The notes beneath the pieces are model-generated. The model ran no database searches, was not told the DNA's origin, and saw only the letters and a program-made list of their open reading frames with translations. Shown in pieces: positions 11,506 to 22,858 of a stretch of 64,000 nt of DNA. The stretch covers positions 1,065,501 through 1,129,500 of the forward strand of contig LSRY02000008.1 of the NCBI GenBank assembly GCA_001643675.2, read 5' to 3'. The stretch's first letter is position 1. Each line of letters opens with the position of its first letter. A program made the position numbers and the translations under genes. Origin of the DNA: Monocercomonoides exilis (lineage: Eukaryota; Preaxostyla; Oxymonadida; Polymastigidae).

Positions 11506-12884
11506 TCAGTCCTTTCTTTTTGATTCAGTTTCTTCATCAAACGTTGAATGAAATACAATGAAATCGATAATCAATGAATAAAACTTATTCGAACAAGTAT
11601 TTTCTCTCTTTATTCTTTTCATCACTTGTTCTTCCCGCTTCCTTTTCCATCCTCTCCACATCTTCGTTCCATTTCCACTCTGTTTCTTAAACATTCTCCT
11701 TTTGAAAATGTCTCAGAAGTGGCTTGATTCCTCTCCAGCACTTTCTGCGCAATTCTTCTCGTTGTGTTCCTCGATGACTCCAATTGCTTGTTAATCTCCT
11801 CTTGAAACAAATTTGCCTTCACACTCAGTTCATTGGCCTTTGTGTGAGCGATGAGGTGAGCAAAGGAGAAGGTGTCGGAGAAATAGAAGAAGAAGAAGAA
11901 GAAGAAGAAGAAGAAGAAGAAGAAGAAGAAGAAGAAGAAGAAGAAGAAGAAGAAGAAGAAGAAGAAGAAGAAGAAGAAGAAAAAAGGAAGAGAAGGAGAA
12001 GAAGAAGAAGAAGAAGAAGAAGAAGAAGAAGAAGAAGAAGAAGAAGAAGAAGAAGAAGAAGAAGAAGAAGAAGAAGAAGAAGAAGGAAAAGATTAAATTT
12101 CTAATTTTGTTGGAGAAATATGTTTTTTCTCTTCAAAACGTGATTTGTTAGAAAGAATGTTTTGTTTGCCAAAAACATCATTTTCAAACAGAAACAAAAG
12201 CGTCGAAAGAAGATTTTGATTGAATTTCTCTGTTTTTTCTATTTTTTCCGTTTTTTCCATTTCTCTTTCTCTTTCTCTTTCTCTTTCTCTTTCTTCTCCT
12301 TCTCCTTCTTCTTCTTCTTCTTCAATTTCTCCTCCTTCTTTATGTGTCGTTTTAACTGAAAATGGAATATTTTCTTTGAAAGAATATTGAAATGGAATTT
12401 GTGTTATTTTCATTTCTTTGTTCCTTTTTGACATGTTTTCGTTGTTTTGCACTTCATTTTTAAGGTTATTTTTCTTCCCTTTTGAAGAATTTTCTTCTTC
12501 TTCTTCTTTTTCTTTTTCTTTCTCATTTTCGTTTGATTCCTCGTTTTCATCACTTATTTCCTCATCTTTCTTCAATTTATTCTCTTTTTTCTTTTCTTTC
12601 TCCTTCTCCTTCTCCTTCTCCTTCTCTTTCTTCTCTTCTTTATCGTCTTTAATCAAATCTAATTCTTCTATCCAATTCATCAGCTCATTCGCTATTTCCT
12701 CCAAAACTTGATCCGCATCCAATTTTTTGCTTCTTTTTTCTTTTTCTTTTTCTTTTTCTTTTTCTTTTTCTTTTTCTTTTTCTTTTTCTTCCTCTTCCTC
12801 TTCCTCTTCTTCTTCTTCTTTTTCTTCCTCTTCCTCTTCTTCTTCTTCTTCTTCTTTATCCTCCCACCAAATCCATCTCTTCAA
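11506..12884 (-). CDS. Glu/Lys-rich coiled-coil protein segment
   Basis: The minus-strand frame 12093-12884 is rich in EK/EE repeats, with a non-repetitive core (LDADQVLEEIANELMNWIEE). At TAA 12093-12095 (Gln under the alternative code) it continues in frame through the GAA/TTC tract to an amphipathic C-terminal helix (FAHLIAHTKANELSVKANLF) and a TGA at 11622. A second frame (11506-11694) continues the same Lys/Arg-rich character, so a single-base shift near 11700 may place the true end at 11506. Reading the triplet tract literally gives runs of Ser then Phe, so an indel inside it is likely. The function is unknown; it could be the C-terminal part of one large gene running from about 15.8 kb. 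Confidence 0.45.
11885..12086. repeat. GAA/TTC microsatellite
   Basis: About 200 bp of near-perfect (GAA)n with one interruption around 11981-11998. It lies within the minus-strand low-complexity gene and would encode homopolymeric Ser or Phe in that frame. Confidence 0.95.
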
Positions 12885-12917
12885 ACAGCTCCATTCACAA
12901 CAAGTCCAATGAAGAAA

Positions 12918-13600
12918 TCAACTTCTTTTTGTTTTGGAAGAAGAGAATAACAAAAGACGGAATGCCTTATTTGTTCCCAGAAGATTTGAAAAGATTGGTT
13001 GATGGTCTGTTGGCTTAGAAGATAAAGTTTTAATGTTTTCTTTTTTCTATTTTTTCTTTATTTTTTTTATTTCTTTTTTTCGTTTTTTTTTCTTCTCTCT
13101 AACAATCCAATCTGTCTCTTTGTAAATAATCGGATGAAATGTCAATTCTTTCTCGTTTTCCTTCGTCTTTTTCGCTTCTTCTGCTGCTAAACATTCCGCT
13201 TGCGTGCTTATATCGTGAAAATACAACCGGAGAATTAGCGGCGAAGGTGAAATTTCTTTTTTATTTTGGATTTCCCGCTTCTTTTTTTGCTATTCTTTCT
13301 TTTTGTCTTTCTTTTCATCATTTTTATTTTTATTTTTATTTTCTCCTTTTAAATTCCCCGTTTCGCCTTGTTTTTTCGCATTATTTTTGCCAGCAAAATT
13401 AAACCCAACATCATCATCATCTTCTTCTTCTTTTCTCAAAGCCAGCATTTATGTCAACTGCTTCTTCTCTTCGATTTCTTTCAGTCTTCGCTGAGTGAAA
13501 AGAGAAGTTTGCTTCAAAAGAGAAAGTTCATCTTGATAGTCTCCATCTGTATTTTCTTCTTCTTTTCTTCTTTCTTCTTCTTCTTGTTTTCCTTCCCTTT
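12918..13600 (-). CDS. Lys/Glu/Asn-rich protein segment
   Basis: One minus-strand frame runs from about 13600 to a TGA at 12918-12920 and crosses one TAA and two TAG codons. It contains clearly non-repetitive blocks (NTDGDYQDELSLLKQ, PLILRLYFHDISTQAECLAA, ELTFHPIIYKETDWIVRE) between Lys-rich runs. The length without TGA and the internal blocks argue for real coding. It lies between similar minus-strand segments and is probably part of the same gene, with frame breaks at its ends. Function unrecognised. Confidence 0.5.
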
Positions 13601-13899
13601 CTTCCCTTTCCTCCTTTTTCTCCTTCTTTTCCTTTTTTCACTACCAAATCCTTACTCTCCTTATTCTTCCTCTCCTTCTCTTTTTCATTCTCTCTCTTCT
13701 CCTTCTTCTTCTTCTTCTCTATCCATTTTATTATTTCTTCTTCGTCTCATATTCTCTTTCTTTCTTCTAATTCTTCCGATTTATCGTTTCTTAACACATT
13801 TTTTCTTTCTTCTTCTTTTCTCTTCTTTTCCTCTTTTTCTTTTTCTCTTTTCCCCCACAAAATTGCCATTTCGACTATTCTTTTCTGTTTGTCTTCGGT

Positions 13900-14180
13900 T
13901 CAACACTGAAAAACAGCTGGAATTTCATTTGGTTGATTGGAAGAAGAAGAAGAAGAGGAAGAGGAGGAAGAAGAATAAATTCCATATATTCCCAACGACG
14001 ATGATACATGTGAAGGATGAATAATTGAACGAGGTATCTTGAACAGTTTGGATTGATTTGCTTGTATCTAATTGGCCGTTGGAAGAGGAGGATTGATTGG
14101 CGTCACTTGTGGAAGTGGATGATGATTTTGAGGAATTTCTTCTATGTTAGCAAATGAATCAGGTGAAGAAGAAGAGAAAG
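13900..14180 (-). CDS. Ser/Pro/Asn-rich protein segment
   Basis: This minus-strand frame reads PDSFANIEEIPQ, PLPQVTPINPPLPTAN, then a TAG, then a poly-Ser run and NQPNEIPAVFQC before TGA at 13900-13902. After that TGA the same frame remains Lys/Glu-rich for about 50 codons, so the TGA may not be the true end. Low-complexity composition matches the neighbouring minus-strand segments. No domain recognised. Confidence 0.4.
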
Positions 14181-14803
14181 AAATGATAAATTGATGAAAA
14201 AACTAGAATAAAAGAAAAAATAAGAACAAGATTAAGTAGTTGAAGCAAAAAAGGATGGTGATGAAGTTGGAAACGAAGAAGTTGAGAATGAAGATGATAC
14301 GTTAGCAGATGAAAATGTTGAGAGAGTGAATTGTTTTCCGATATTTGTTGCTGTATCATTCTTCGATTTTTGATTTCAGGCAGAAAATCTGAGTAAAGAG
14401 TGGTTAGAATCGTTACAGGCTTATTCTTCTCTTTTGTTGTTTTCTTCTTTTCTTTTGCTCCTCTTTATTTCTGAGCCTTTCTAATGTGTTTGTCAAATCC
14501 ATCTTCTTCTTCCTCTTCTTCCCCTTCATTTTTCTCATTATCTATGCATTTATTTGTCAGACACAACGATCCCTTTTCGTCTTTATCACTCACAAACTCA
14601 TTTTCACTCCTCTTCTCATCCTTCTTCTCTCCCTTCCCTTCCTTCACTTCCTTCTCACCACAACGCACACGAATCCCCTGGCTAGCCACATACGCTGCAT
14701 AGTTCAGAAGGATACTCTGTGGCTCAAACACATCCCTCGTCGCTGACACGCTGCTGCTTGCAAACACACCAGCATTGCCCAATCTGCTCTTCCGGAGAAT
14801 CAT
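14159..14803 (-). CDS. Protein of unknown function (Glu-rich middle)
   Basis: ATG at 14803 opens a frame with a non-repetitive N terminus (SATRDVFEPQSILLNYAAYV), a Lys/Glu-rich middle, then a TAA at 14465-14467. Past the TAA it stays in phase with the downstream block (PVTILTTLYSDFLPEIKNRR, SENNSLSQHF), so TAA is best read as Gln. The upstream gene ends with a TGA at 14873-14875 in the very same frame, and the intervening codons are Ser-rich. The two could therefore be one protein if that TGA is not a stop. I do not recognise the family. Confidence 0.5.
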
Positions 14804-14872
14804 AAAAGAGATATGCAGCGAAACGGAAGAAATAGATGAATGAGAGTGAGAGGAAGAGATTTGGCCGGATGC

Positions 14873-15826
14873 TCAAATGGACTTTTGTGTGAGTGAAGAG
14901 AAGTCTGTGGATGGTGGCGAAGGAGTTAGTGTCTTCGGTAGAGTTCCAACAATAACAAAAGAAACAGATGACTGAGCATGTTGCAAGGGAGAAAAAGGAG
15001 TAGCATATGTCGAAGAAGCTGCGATGTTTTCAATGTGCAACTTGGTAGATGAGAGTGTGCTGTTGAACGAGTTAAATGTCTACTGTTGTTCATCATCATT
15101 TTTTTCGCACTATCCTTCTCTTCCCCTGTCCCTCCTCCTCCTTTCTGTTGCTTCCTGTGAAACTCTTGTGTCAAAAATGTCAATTTGTGATGTGCAAAAC
15201 TCGTCTTTCTCCTTCTTCTTCGTCTTCACCTTTGGCTCTTCCTGCTGTCTCCCTATCCTCTGCTCAAAGCCCAATTTGCTTCTGAAATCCGCCTTCTTTG
15301 CCTCTTCCATTTGAACTTGAACTTCTCTCTCTTCGCTTCTTGGCGGTGTCATAAAGCGAGCGGATGAACGCAATGTACCTTGAAGCTCCTTCCATCTCCC
15401 ACTGCAATTTCTCATTCGATGTCCATTCACTCCTTTCATCTCATTCTGCACAGCCGGAGCACGGTAGCCGTACGAATCGCTGAAGCAGAGCTGAATGTTC
15501 CTCTTCGGAAGAAGAAAATAGTTCAAAAGCACATTTCGTTATCTCACAGAAGGCATATACAGCGACGAAGATACTGTTGAGAGGAAGAATAGTTATTGAG
15601 ATTCTTTTTGGAAGGCAAACTCGTGATGCTGATAAAACAGCTCACAAACATCTGAAGGTTGAATGTGATGCAACACAAAGCGAAAAGAGGAACCAAAAAA
15701 GAAGGTCAAGAAGGTGAAGAATTTGGAGAAGGTGAAGAAGAAGGAAATGATGAGGAAGATGAGAAATAAAGTGAAGAAGATGAGATGATGATGAAAATAA
15801 ATTTTTATGGTGATTGAGTAATCCAT
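14873..15826 (-). CDS. Basic, Ser-rich protein of unknown function
   Basis: One minus-strand frame of about 317 codons has no TGA until 14873 but contains two TAA and two TAG codons. It includes well-formed, non-repetitive stretches (LCFSDSYGYRAPAVQNEM, GTLRSSARFMTPPRSEERE, DFRSKLGFEQRIGRQQEEP) and a Ser/Thr-rich C terminus. An in-frame ATG at 15554-15556 gives a shorter 227-aa version. The N-terminal hydrophobic part above 15650 may be antisense to a Lys-rich plus-strand frame, so the start is uncertain. The low TGA count relative to TAA/TAG is part of the code argument. Confidence 0.5.
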
Positions 15827-15829
15827 TTA

Positions 15830-17215
15830 TATTCCAATATATTTAGTGAAGAAGTTGATATGTTTCATGTGATGTTGGCGATTGATGCAATGCCGTATTA
15901 AACAAGTTAACAACACAAGGAAACAATTATCCATATTGAAGAATTTCTGGCTGTTGTTCTGTTATTTATCAATAAAATTGAACTTCTTCCAATCAATTCA
16001 CTTTCTTTTTGCAATGCCCTCTCCTTTCCCCTCAAAAATAGAAATTGTTGATTTTTCTCAATTTCTTTTCATTTCCATTTTTCCTCTTCCATTCAGCTCA
16101 CAAACTTCTCATTAAGTATCAATCCATTCATTTTCTTCATCTTTCCCATTCTCTTCCATAAAACATACTTCTCCACTCATAAAAAAAATACCCCTCTTCC
16201 AATTGAACACTTCATTATATTCCTCTTCTTTCCCGCTTTTGCCCTCTTTTCTTTCTCTTCAAAAATAATATTCTCCCATCAACAATAAGCCCTCCTTCAT
16301 CATCCCCAACTTTCTCTCTATATTTAAACTTTATTATTTTCTCCAAATCTCCACTTGCTCTTCCACATCCTTCTGTCTCAGAATTTCTTCCTTTCAAAAG
16401 CCCCTCTTGAAATATAAACATTCAAAAAAACACTCAACTCTCACCCTCTCCCACAAATAATCCTCTTCTATCTCTTCTCTGCCCCATATCCCTCATGTGC
16501 ATAGTGTTGGTGAGATAAACCTCAAATACTTCTTTGGATGGTTGAGAATATTATTAAAGGAGATGATCATAGTTGAAAAGAAAAAACACCTCTGGGCATC
16601 CACCACAATGTGTACGGGCTGAGAAGACACTCCAGTGAGATACACGATATATTTTGTGGAGATGCATTCCATGCTGCAATTTGACCATTCTGAGGCTGAA
16701 ATGAAGAGATTGAATTTTTGAATGATGATTGTTGTGGAAATGAGTGTGTTTGGCAAAAAACAGTTGAAGGGCAGTTTGGTCTTTATTTATTTTTCTATAT
16801 ATGAACATTAACATGTTGAATGTTTTTGTGTTGTTTTCATGGCAGGAGGTGGAAATGAATGAAAATGAATGAAAGCGGGATGTCGCGTTGTGCAGGGAGA
16901 CCATCGAGTTGGGAGAGCGAATTCATATGGAAAGTGCCCAGGGTGAAGGGATTGGGAAGGGAATTGGAGATGATATTTTTTGACAAAAAACAGGACATTT
17001 TTCAATGATGAGGGTGGAATTGAGCAAAATGCATAAATCTCACATTTTTCAGAAGAGCAATAAATCGATGCATTTGATGGAGAAATGACTTCTGGAAAGG
17101 ATGATTTGCAAAACAGATGATGAAACGCCGATAATTGAATGTTTTTATTTTATATTTATCGATTTCAACTAATCTTATTTTATATTTTTTCGATAATATT
17201 ATTTAACTGTTTTTA
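15830..17215. other. Region with weak coding signals on both strands
   Basis: Candidate frames exist on the plus strand (15882-16622, crossing three TAA) and on the minus strand (16493-16756, 16554-16904, 16808-17005). None contains a motif I recognise, and neighbouring frames disagree. The minus-strand set has a short hydrophobic, Ser-rich character that could belong to a beta-helix surface protein. I see no RNA gene or transposon terminus here. Confidence 0.3.
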
Positions 17216-17219
17216 ACTT

Positions 17220-17960
17220 AAGATATTGATTTATATCGTTATTGGGATTATTGTTATCACATTTTTAAAACCAGCAAATTTATGCTTTGTTCTGTTCATT
17301 GAAGCTTTGATATTTTTTTGGAAAAAAAATTTTATTTTTCGAAATTTAAATAAAAACAATTTGAAATGAATTAAAATCAACAAATAATAAGTAATACAAA
17401 TATATTTAACTTTATTTTTACGTAATTTCAAATAAAAATTCTCGCATCAATCCCACCCTTAATGAAAAAATTTTTTGATCAAACGTCGGAATTTTTTATG
17501 ATATCAAAAAAAATCACCCACATGGTTGATTTGTTTTGGTAACATATCTTATTTCAAGGTGAAAACTGTATCCAAGTTTAACGTAATTGATAACATAATT
17601 TTGAAGTCTGAATATTTTCGAAAAGTTCCTTTTGTTTTGTTCTCAGGAGAAAATGAAAAATGAATATGGGTGATTTTTTTTGATATCATAAAAAATAACG
17701 TAGTTTGATCATAAAAAAATTTCATAAAGGGTGAGGTTGAAAAGATTAATTTTATTTGAAATTGCATGAGAATATAGATCAATATATTATAATTATTAAT
17801 TATTTGTTGATTTTAATTTGTTTCTAACTGTTATTATTACAAATTTTGAAAAAATCATATTATTCAAATTCAAAAAATATCAAAACTGCAGCAAACAGAA
17901 CGAAATACTCGTTCAAACGTTTATATTCCATGACAATAATTACAATAATATGTTATTAGT
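17220..17960. repeat. Long imperfect inverted repeat (fold-back or MITE-like element)
   Basis: Sequences left and right of about 17595 are imperfect reverse complements over several hundred bases. The innermost arms carry TGGGTGATTTTTTTTGATA at about 17500-17522 (inverted) and 17665-17690. Further out, the CACCCTT blocks at about 17453 and 17735, the GAATTAAAATCAACAAATAA block and the TTCTGTT...GATATTTTTT block all recur in inverted order. The small frame at 17818-18198 lies partly in the right arm. A related half-repeat occurs at about 11089-11115. The arms are too diverged for a recent insertion. Confidence 0.6.
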
Positions 17961-18435
17961 AATTTTTTTTATTAAATTTTGTTTTATGATGTTATTGAAT
18001 AGAAATTTTAAAATAGCTGTTGAAGATAATAAAACTTTTGTTGAATTTTATCAATTCACATTAACACTTACGCAAAAATATAATTGTAACATAAGACACT
18101 CATCAAGTTATCAACTGTTTGTTGATAAATTTGTTTGCAAACAAATAATCTTAGAAATATTTAGTTATAATCTAAATATCAAAGTTTTAGATAAATAAAG
18201 AAAATATTAAAAAATGAAAAGAAACTCGTCAATTTTTGCTTTTTCCACTAAAAAAGCTTTTATCGCACGAACATCTTCATTTTATCTTCCTCTCTTCGTT
18301 TCTCCTCTGATTCTCTCTATCTCCTTCTCATCAATTATATGTCATCCAGTTATCTGCCTCCTTTGATGCTCTGTTTTTGTCTGTCTGTTCGTTTTGAGAA
18401 CAGATTTGTTATAAACCAGTTCCACATGTGAAGAT

Positions 18436-18851
18436 ATGAACAACAGAATGGTGCATGAATCTCAAGCGCTGAACCACAATTCCAGTATCCTTGTCGTTCC
18501 ACTTTCTCCGTATCGCTTCTGCGTCCCCTTCCGTGGAACTCGCATCCCTCTGATCGCTTTCCCTTTGCTCGCTGGCTCTGCTCTCGTTGTCATTAGCCCA
18601 TCCGCCCTGGCTGGCAAGGCTGCCTTGAGGTGGCTTCCATAGACATCAGAAAAGACTTCGCTTTGGACTCTGCCTGCATCACCTTTCACCGCGCTCACCA
18701 GATATTCGTTAACCAGCACACTGGCTTCTCTTTCCATCAGTGTGGCTCCCCGCTTTCCTCCGCGCTTCTCTCTCCAAAGTCATCCACCACATCTCCCCTT
18801 CCATCGGCAACATCCTCTGGGTATGATGCTCCTCCTTCTTCGATGCCCTGA
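18436..18851 (+). CDS. Ser-rich ORF pair, uncertain frame
   Basis: Two plus-strand frames overlap here, 18436-18642 (open further if its TAG is Gln) and 18630-18851. The second is the more protein-like (IDIRKDFALDSACITF, then Ser/Pro-rich) and ends in TGA. An opposite-strand frame, 18462-18737, also looks plausible. Base composition is less AT-rich than around it, which favours some real gene. I cannot fix strand or frame. Confidence 0.25.
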
Positions 18852-19133
18852 CCTCCCTTACAGACATCCGATCCGAATTCGTACAGTAGAGTCTTTTTCT
18901 TGTTTTTTAAAACATTATCAGTTGGCTATAGACGTATTTCTCAATGGCTGTATCATCCTTAAAGTTATTCCTCCCTCTATTTCTCCCTTCGCATCCATCC
19001 TCTTTTCTCTTTCTTTCCATCCTTTCCTTCTTCCTTCTCTCCTTCTCTCTCATCCTCCTTGCCCAGATCTCATCCTCTCTCATTTCCAGTACTTTCATTC
19101 CTTTCTCAGTTAACCTCAGCTCCGGAGGGCATT

Positions 19134-19775
19134 TCAGTATGAGGCCAAAATCCCTTCTTCTTCATAGCACACAAGCTTCTCAATGCACCATCCATCAACA
19201 GGCAGAAGCAATACGTTGTCTTCCATTGTGCTTCTCCGCCGGCATGTCTCAGCACATCCGACCCAGTGGTGGAGAAGAGAATGAAGTGTGAAATGGAGCG
19301 AGCACTGTATTTCTTGAAGAACAGAAGAAGAAGAGGAAGATGAAGAAAACGTAGAAGAAGAATATGTAACTGCGTTTGTATGTGGAGACGATGTCGAAAT
19401 AGTCATTCGAATTTATGCTGAAGAAGATGGAAATAATTTTCCATCTGGTTTCGAAGAGGCATTTAGATGAGAAGAAATAATACCATTTGGCTGATTTTCT
19501 GCATCATCTTCGTTTTCCTCGTGTGCTGTTTCAGGAGAACTGTGAGTCGTTGCATTTTTGGCTTCATTTTCGCTTTTTTTTTCATTTTCATTTCCTTTCT
19601 CTGATTTCTTTTTTGAAGAAATAGAAAAAGAGAGCAGACTTGATGAAGATGGAAAAGAGGACAATGACGATGAAGAGGGATAAGAAGAAGCAGTGGAAGA
19701 AGTTGACATCAAAGAAGAATGTGATAGAGACGAGTTCCTATTCTGACTTGCTTCCGGCTTCCTCTTTTGTTTTTT
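19134..19775 (-). CDS. Ser/Asn/Lys-rich protein segment with in-frame TAA
   Basis: Frames 19413-19712 and 19134-19406 are in phase and separated only by a TAA at 19413-19415. Read as Gln, they make one protein that is Ser-rich, then Glu/Asn-rich, then Ser-rich again, ending in a non-repetitive block (HWVGCAETCRRRSTMEDN) and TGA at 19134. Upstream, the same frame is open through a basic stretch (VKKQKRKPEASQNRN). Together with the next minus-strand frame it may form one gene broken by an indel in the poly-A/T tract at 19851-19929. Function unrecognised. Confidence 0.5.
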
Positions 19776-19779
19776 GACT

Positions 19780-21096
19780 TCACCTGCATTTTGCGTGAGA
19801 GTTGAGAATGGATATGTTATAGAGATCGGTTTGAGGATGTTGCTGCTGTGTTTTTTTTTTTTTTTATTTTTTATTTTTTATTTTTTTTATTTTATTTTTA
19901 TTTTTTATTTTTATTTTTTTTTGATTGTGTGTGAGTGGTTGGCGGCAATGAAGAAATTGTTTGAAAACAGATGCATTTTGAGAGAATGATAAGGAAGATG
20001 AACCAGAAGATGAAGAAAAAATAAATGATGACGATGTTGCTGCAATGGCTTTTGAATGAAGAGATATAGCCGATACTGATGATCTGGATTTTGAATGAGA
20101 TGACTTTGAGGAATGAGTTTGAAAAAAATGCAAAGAAGAAGAGGGAGAAGAAGCAAACGTGTTTGGAGATGGTTAAGAAGGATGCGAAACTTCAGCTTCA
20201 CTACTATAAGCAGAAGAAATAAAAGAAGAAGCCGAAGCAGAAGAAGAATTATCATTTTTGCTTGTTTGTTGTTCTTGAAAATTTTCTTTGAATTTCACAA
20301 GACATTCATCAAACAGCATGCTTTTCAGCAAAGAAGTTGAAGAAGAAGCAAAATGAGCTCTCAAATTAAGCATCGAAAAACGCCTTCGCATTTTCGCTTC
20401 GCTTTTTCTCCGAATGTGTATGTTCTTTTGGAGCATAATTTTCTTTTTGTTCTTCTTGTTCTTCTTCTTTCGTTGTTCTTTTGAAGGAGACAAGTTTTCT
20501 GAATTGTCTTTTTCTCCTTCTTCTGCAGCTTGGAGTGTGCTTTTATTGTAAAACACATCTCCAAAGCTTCCAAATTGAACAGCCTTCCTATCAAAATACA
20601 GATCATCTCGAACCGACAGCTCTTTCATCATCCAAACAAGTGGAAATTCAACATTCTCCTTCATCCGCACCTTCCTCTGCTTTGCTCCACTTTTAATGTT
20701 CGATTAGCTTCTCTCAATCTTCTTCTTCTTCAGATACGAAACAAATACCTCTTTCTTCTTCTCAGCCTGCTCCAGCGCCTTCTTCTGCTAGTCTTCGAGC
20801 TTTTCACGTTTTTTCTCCGAGTTTTCCTTCTCTTCCTCCAGCAGCTCCTCTCTCTCCTTCTCTGTCTCTTTCTTCTGCATCTTCTCCATCTTCCTCTGTG
20901 TCGCTTTCTCTTCCTCAATTCTATCGATGCGGCTTGGAATGGCTGACAATTTTGGCTCAGGAAAGCACAGTGACGAAGTAGGAACGGACGCTGTGAGGCA
21001 GAAGAAAGCGAAGAGGGAAGAGAGGAAGAAGGAACAGAATGCCACATTTGATGGGTGGGAGATGGGGTGCTGGTGGGAAAAGGAGATAAAGAGCAC
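19780..21096 (-). CDS. Coiled-coil / Ser-rich protein of unknown function
   Basis: One minus-strand frame of about 439 codons has no TGA until 19780. It crosses TAG and TAA near 20793, 20727 and 20173, and another TAA in the T-rich tract. It contains a coiled coil (RKMEKMQKKETEKEREEL), a well-formed central block (MKELSVRDDLYFDRKAVQFG), Lys/Arg-rich and Ser-rich stretches, and a Gln-rich end. Three separate frames (20788-21096, 20173-20670, 19864-20133) are joined only by these TAA/TAG codons, strong evidence that they are sense. N-terminal sequence continues in another frame above 21100. No known family recognised; likely nuclear or cytoskeletal by composition, which is only a guess. Confidence 0.55.
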
Positions 21097-21137
21097 ATTG
21101 AAAGAGGAGGCGAAAGTGATAATGGTGAAGAAGGCAA

Positions 21138-21860
21138 AGCATTGACAATTTGATTGTAATCAGATGGAATATGTGAGAATAGAGAAGAAGGTTATGATGA
21201 TGATAAAGAAGAGGAGGAAGGAAAAGAAGAGAAGGATGTTGATGGAGTTGGCTGAGGAATTGACTGAGGAGTCTGATTCGGTCCAATTGAAGTTGTGTTA
21301 ACAGCTTTTTGCTGGTTAAAAGGCTATTTTTTCATTCTTTCTGCTTCTCTTTCTCTTTCTTCTCTCAGCTTCCTTTCTTTTATTCGCCTCAATCTTTCGT
21401 CAAATTTCATTCTCGCTTTCGTTTATTGCTCCTCTCACCACATCCCATCTTTCACTTCCTCCTCAAACAACTTGTCATCTAAAAGCGCAATGTGACAAAC
21501 AATTATCAGAGTCGGCATCCTTTCGCTTATCAGCGACGAATACGGCGAAAGAAAATCTGTATTCTTTTTCTCCTCTTTCCTCCTCTTCATCCCTTCCAAT
21601 GAAGCATGAATGCTGCTTCGTGGATTTTTTGCGCATTTGTTGGAACTTTGTGGAGGGATCAATAAAGAAATCTGAGGGATAGACAAAGCAGTGGCTGATG
21701 ATTGAGTTATTTTTGAGACTAAAGCTTTGTTTGTAGTTGTATTCTCTGACATAAAGAAATCATCATTGTCTTCTTGAAACAAAACCTCATTCTCTTTGCT
21801 GCATTTCTTCCTTTAAGCTGCTATTTTTTTTTCTAATTTTCTGGATAGCGGAAAACCTTC
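21138..21860 (-). CDS. Pro/Ser-rich and coiled-coil segment upstream of the 19.8-21.1 kb protein
   Basis: Minus-strand frame 21435-21782 carries a mixed-composition block ending DDKLFEEEVKDGMW at a TGA (21435-21437). The identical frame continues with a coiled coil (KFDERLRRIKERKLREERE), then a Pro/Ser/Gln-rich region, crossing several TAA/TAG codons. The same frame is open upstream across a TAA into the Ser tract of the next segment. The segment is thus continuous except for one TGA, which is either a nonsense change or a sense codon. It is adjacent to, and probably part of, the gene below. Confidence 0.45.
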
Positions 21861-22858
21861 TAGCTGCTCTGTGAAGAAGAAGAAGATGATGATGAAATTA
21901 CTGAAGAAATGTCACGAGCATGCCTGCCTTTCAACGAAGCTGATTTCGACACTTCAGACTCACTTCCGTTCAAAACACTCTGCTCGCTTTTCCTTCTCTC
22001 TTCTTCCTCTTTGTCTTCGACAATAAATTGCACCTTTCCTCTTATGTTTTTCTTCATTGCATTCGCCCCTGCAACTTCTGCCTCCCTCATTTGTTGAATG
22101 GAACTCAAAAACTCTTCGTCCGCCACAACTTTCCCAGACAGCAGCCATTATTCGCAGGAAGGAATAACAAGAGATGTTCTTCCTTAATCAAATGACTCCA
22201 AATGCATCATTCTATCGACTTTGCTTTTGGAAATACCATCTTTCTCTGTCTATAAAGAACCCTCGTGTTCAATTCTTTCTCCTCTTTCTCTTCCTCTTTC
22301 ATTCATTTGTTCATTCTCGTTCATATTCTTCATTTTCTTCCTGTTGACCTCTTTTTCTTTTCTTCCCAGCATCTGCCTGAAGAACTCCACCTCAAACAAA
22401 GGGGCATCCGCATAACAGAAGAACGATGGATGGAAAAGCGGTGTTAACGAAGGAGAAGAACATATCAGAGTGAATGAGTAAGTGTGTGAGCGTGTTATAA
22501 AAAGAAGGCGCGCGTTTTGATGAGTGAGGGAGTTGAGAAAGAGGCAGCAGAGACAAGGGTGGAGTCGGGAGATGGAAAGCAGAGAGGAAGAAGAGAGAGG
22601 ATAAGGAATTGTTTGTGTGATTGAACTGAGGCATGGCTCACTGCTGTCAAAGGAAGTTTTCACAGAGGCAGCTGAAGAAGAAGTCGATAAAGATGTTGCT
22701 GTTGGGTTTGCAAAAACAGAAGCAGAACTTGACAATGATGAAAAGAAAGAAGATGCATTTAAAGTCATTTCAAATGTTGTTGTTTGAGCATTTGCTGCTT
22801 TATAAATATGTTTGCTTTTGTGGGAATTCAAATGATTCGTGATTGTGGGGACAATCAT
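21860..22858 (-). CDS. Ser-rich protein of unknown function with three in-frame TAA/TAG
   Basis: Frames 22250-22858 and 21860-22126 are in phase. The gap holds TAG, TAA and TAA codons set in good protein-like sequence (TEKDGISKSKVDRMMHLESF, GRTSLVIPSCE, WLLSGKVVADEEFLSSIQQM). This gives 333 codons with no TGA, one of the clearest single-frame arguments in the window for TAA/TAG as Gln. The N-terminal half is Thr/Ser-rich; the C-terminal half is charged and ends in poly-Ser. No domain recognised. It probably continues into the 21.1-21.9 kb segment. Confidence 0.55.

Noticed and set aside
11784-12104. Glu/Arg-only plus-strand ORF
   Set aside because: It is a translation of the GAA microsatellite; coding sequence on both sides is on the minus strand.
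12708-12950. Poly-Phe plus-strand ORF
   Set aside because: It is antisense to the Glu/Lys-rich minus-strand frame that contains non-repetitive blocks.
17818-18198. 126-codon plus-strand ORF
   Set aside because: It starts within the right arm of the diverged inverted repeat, is AT-driven in composition, and has no motif.
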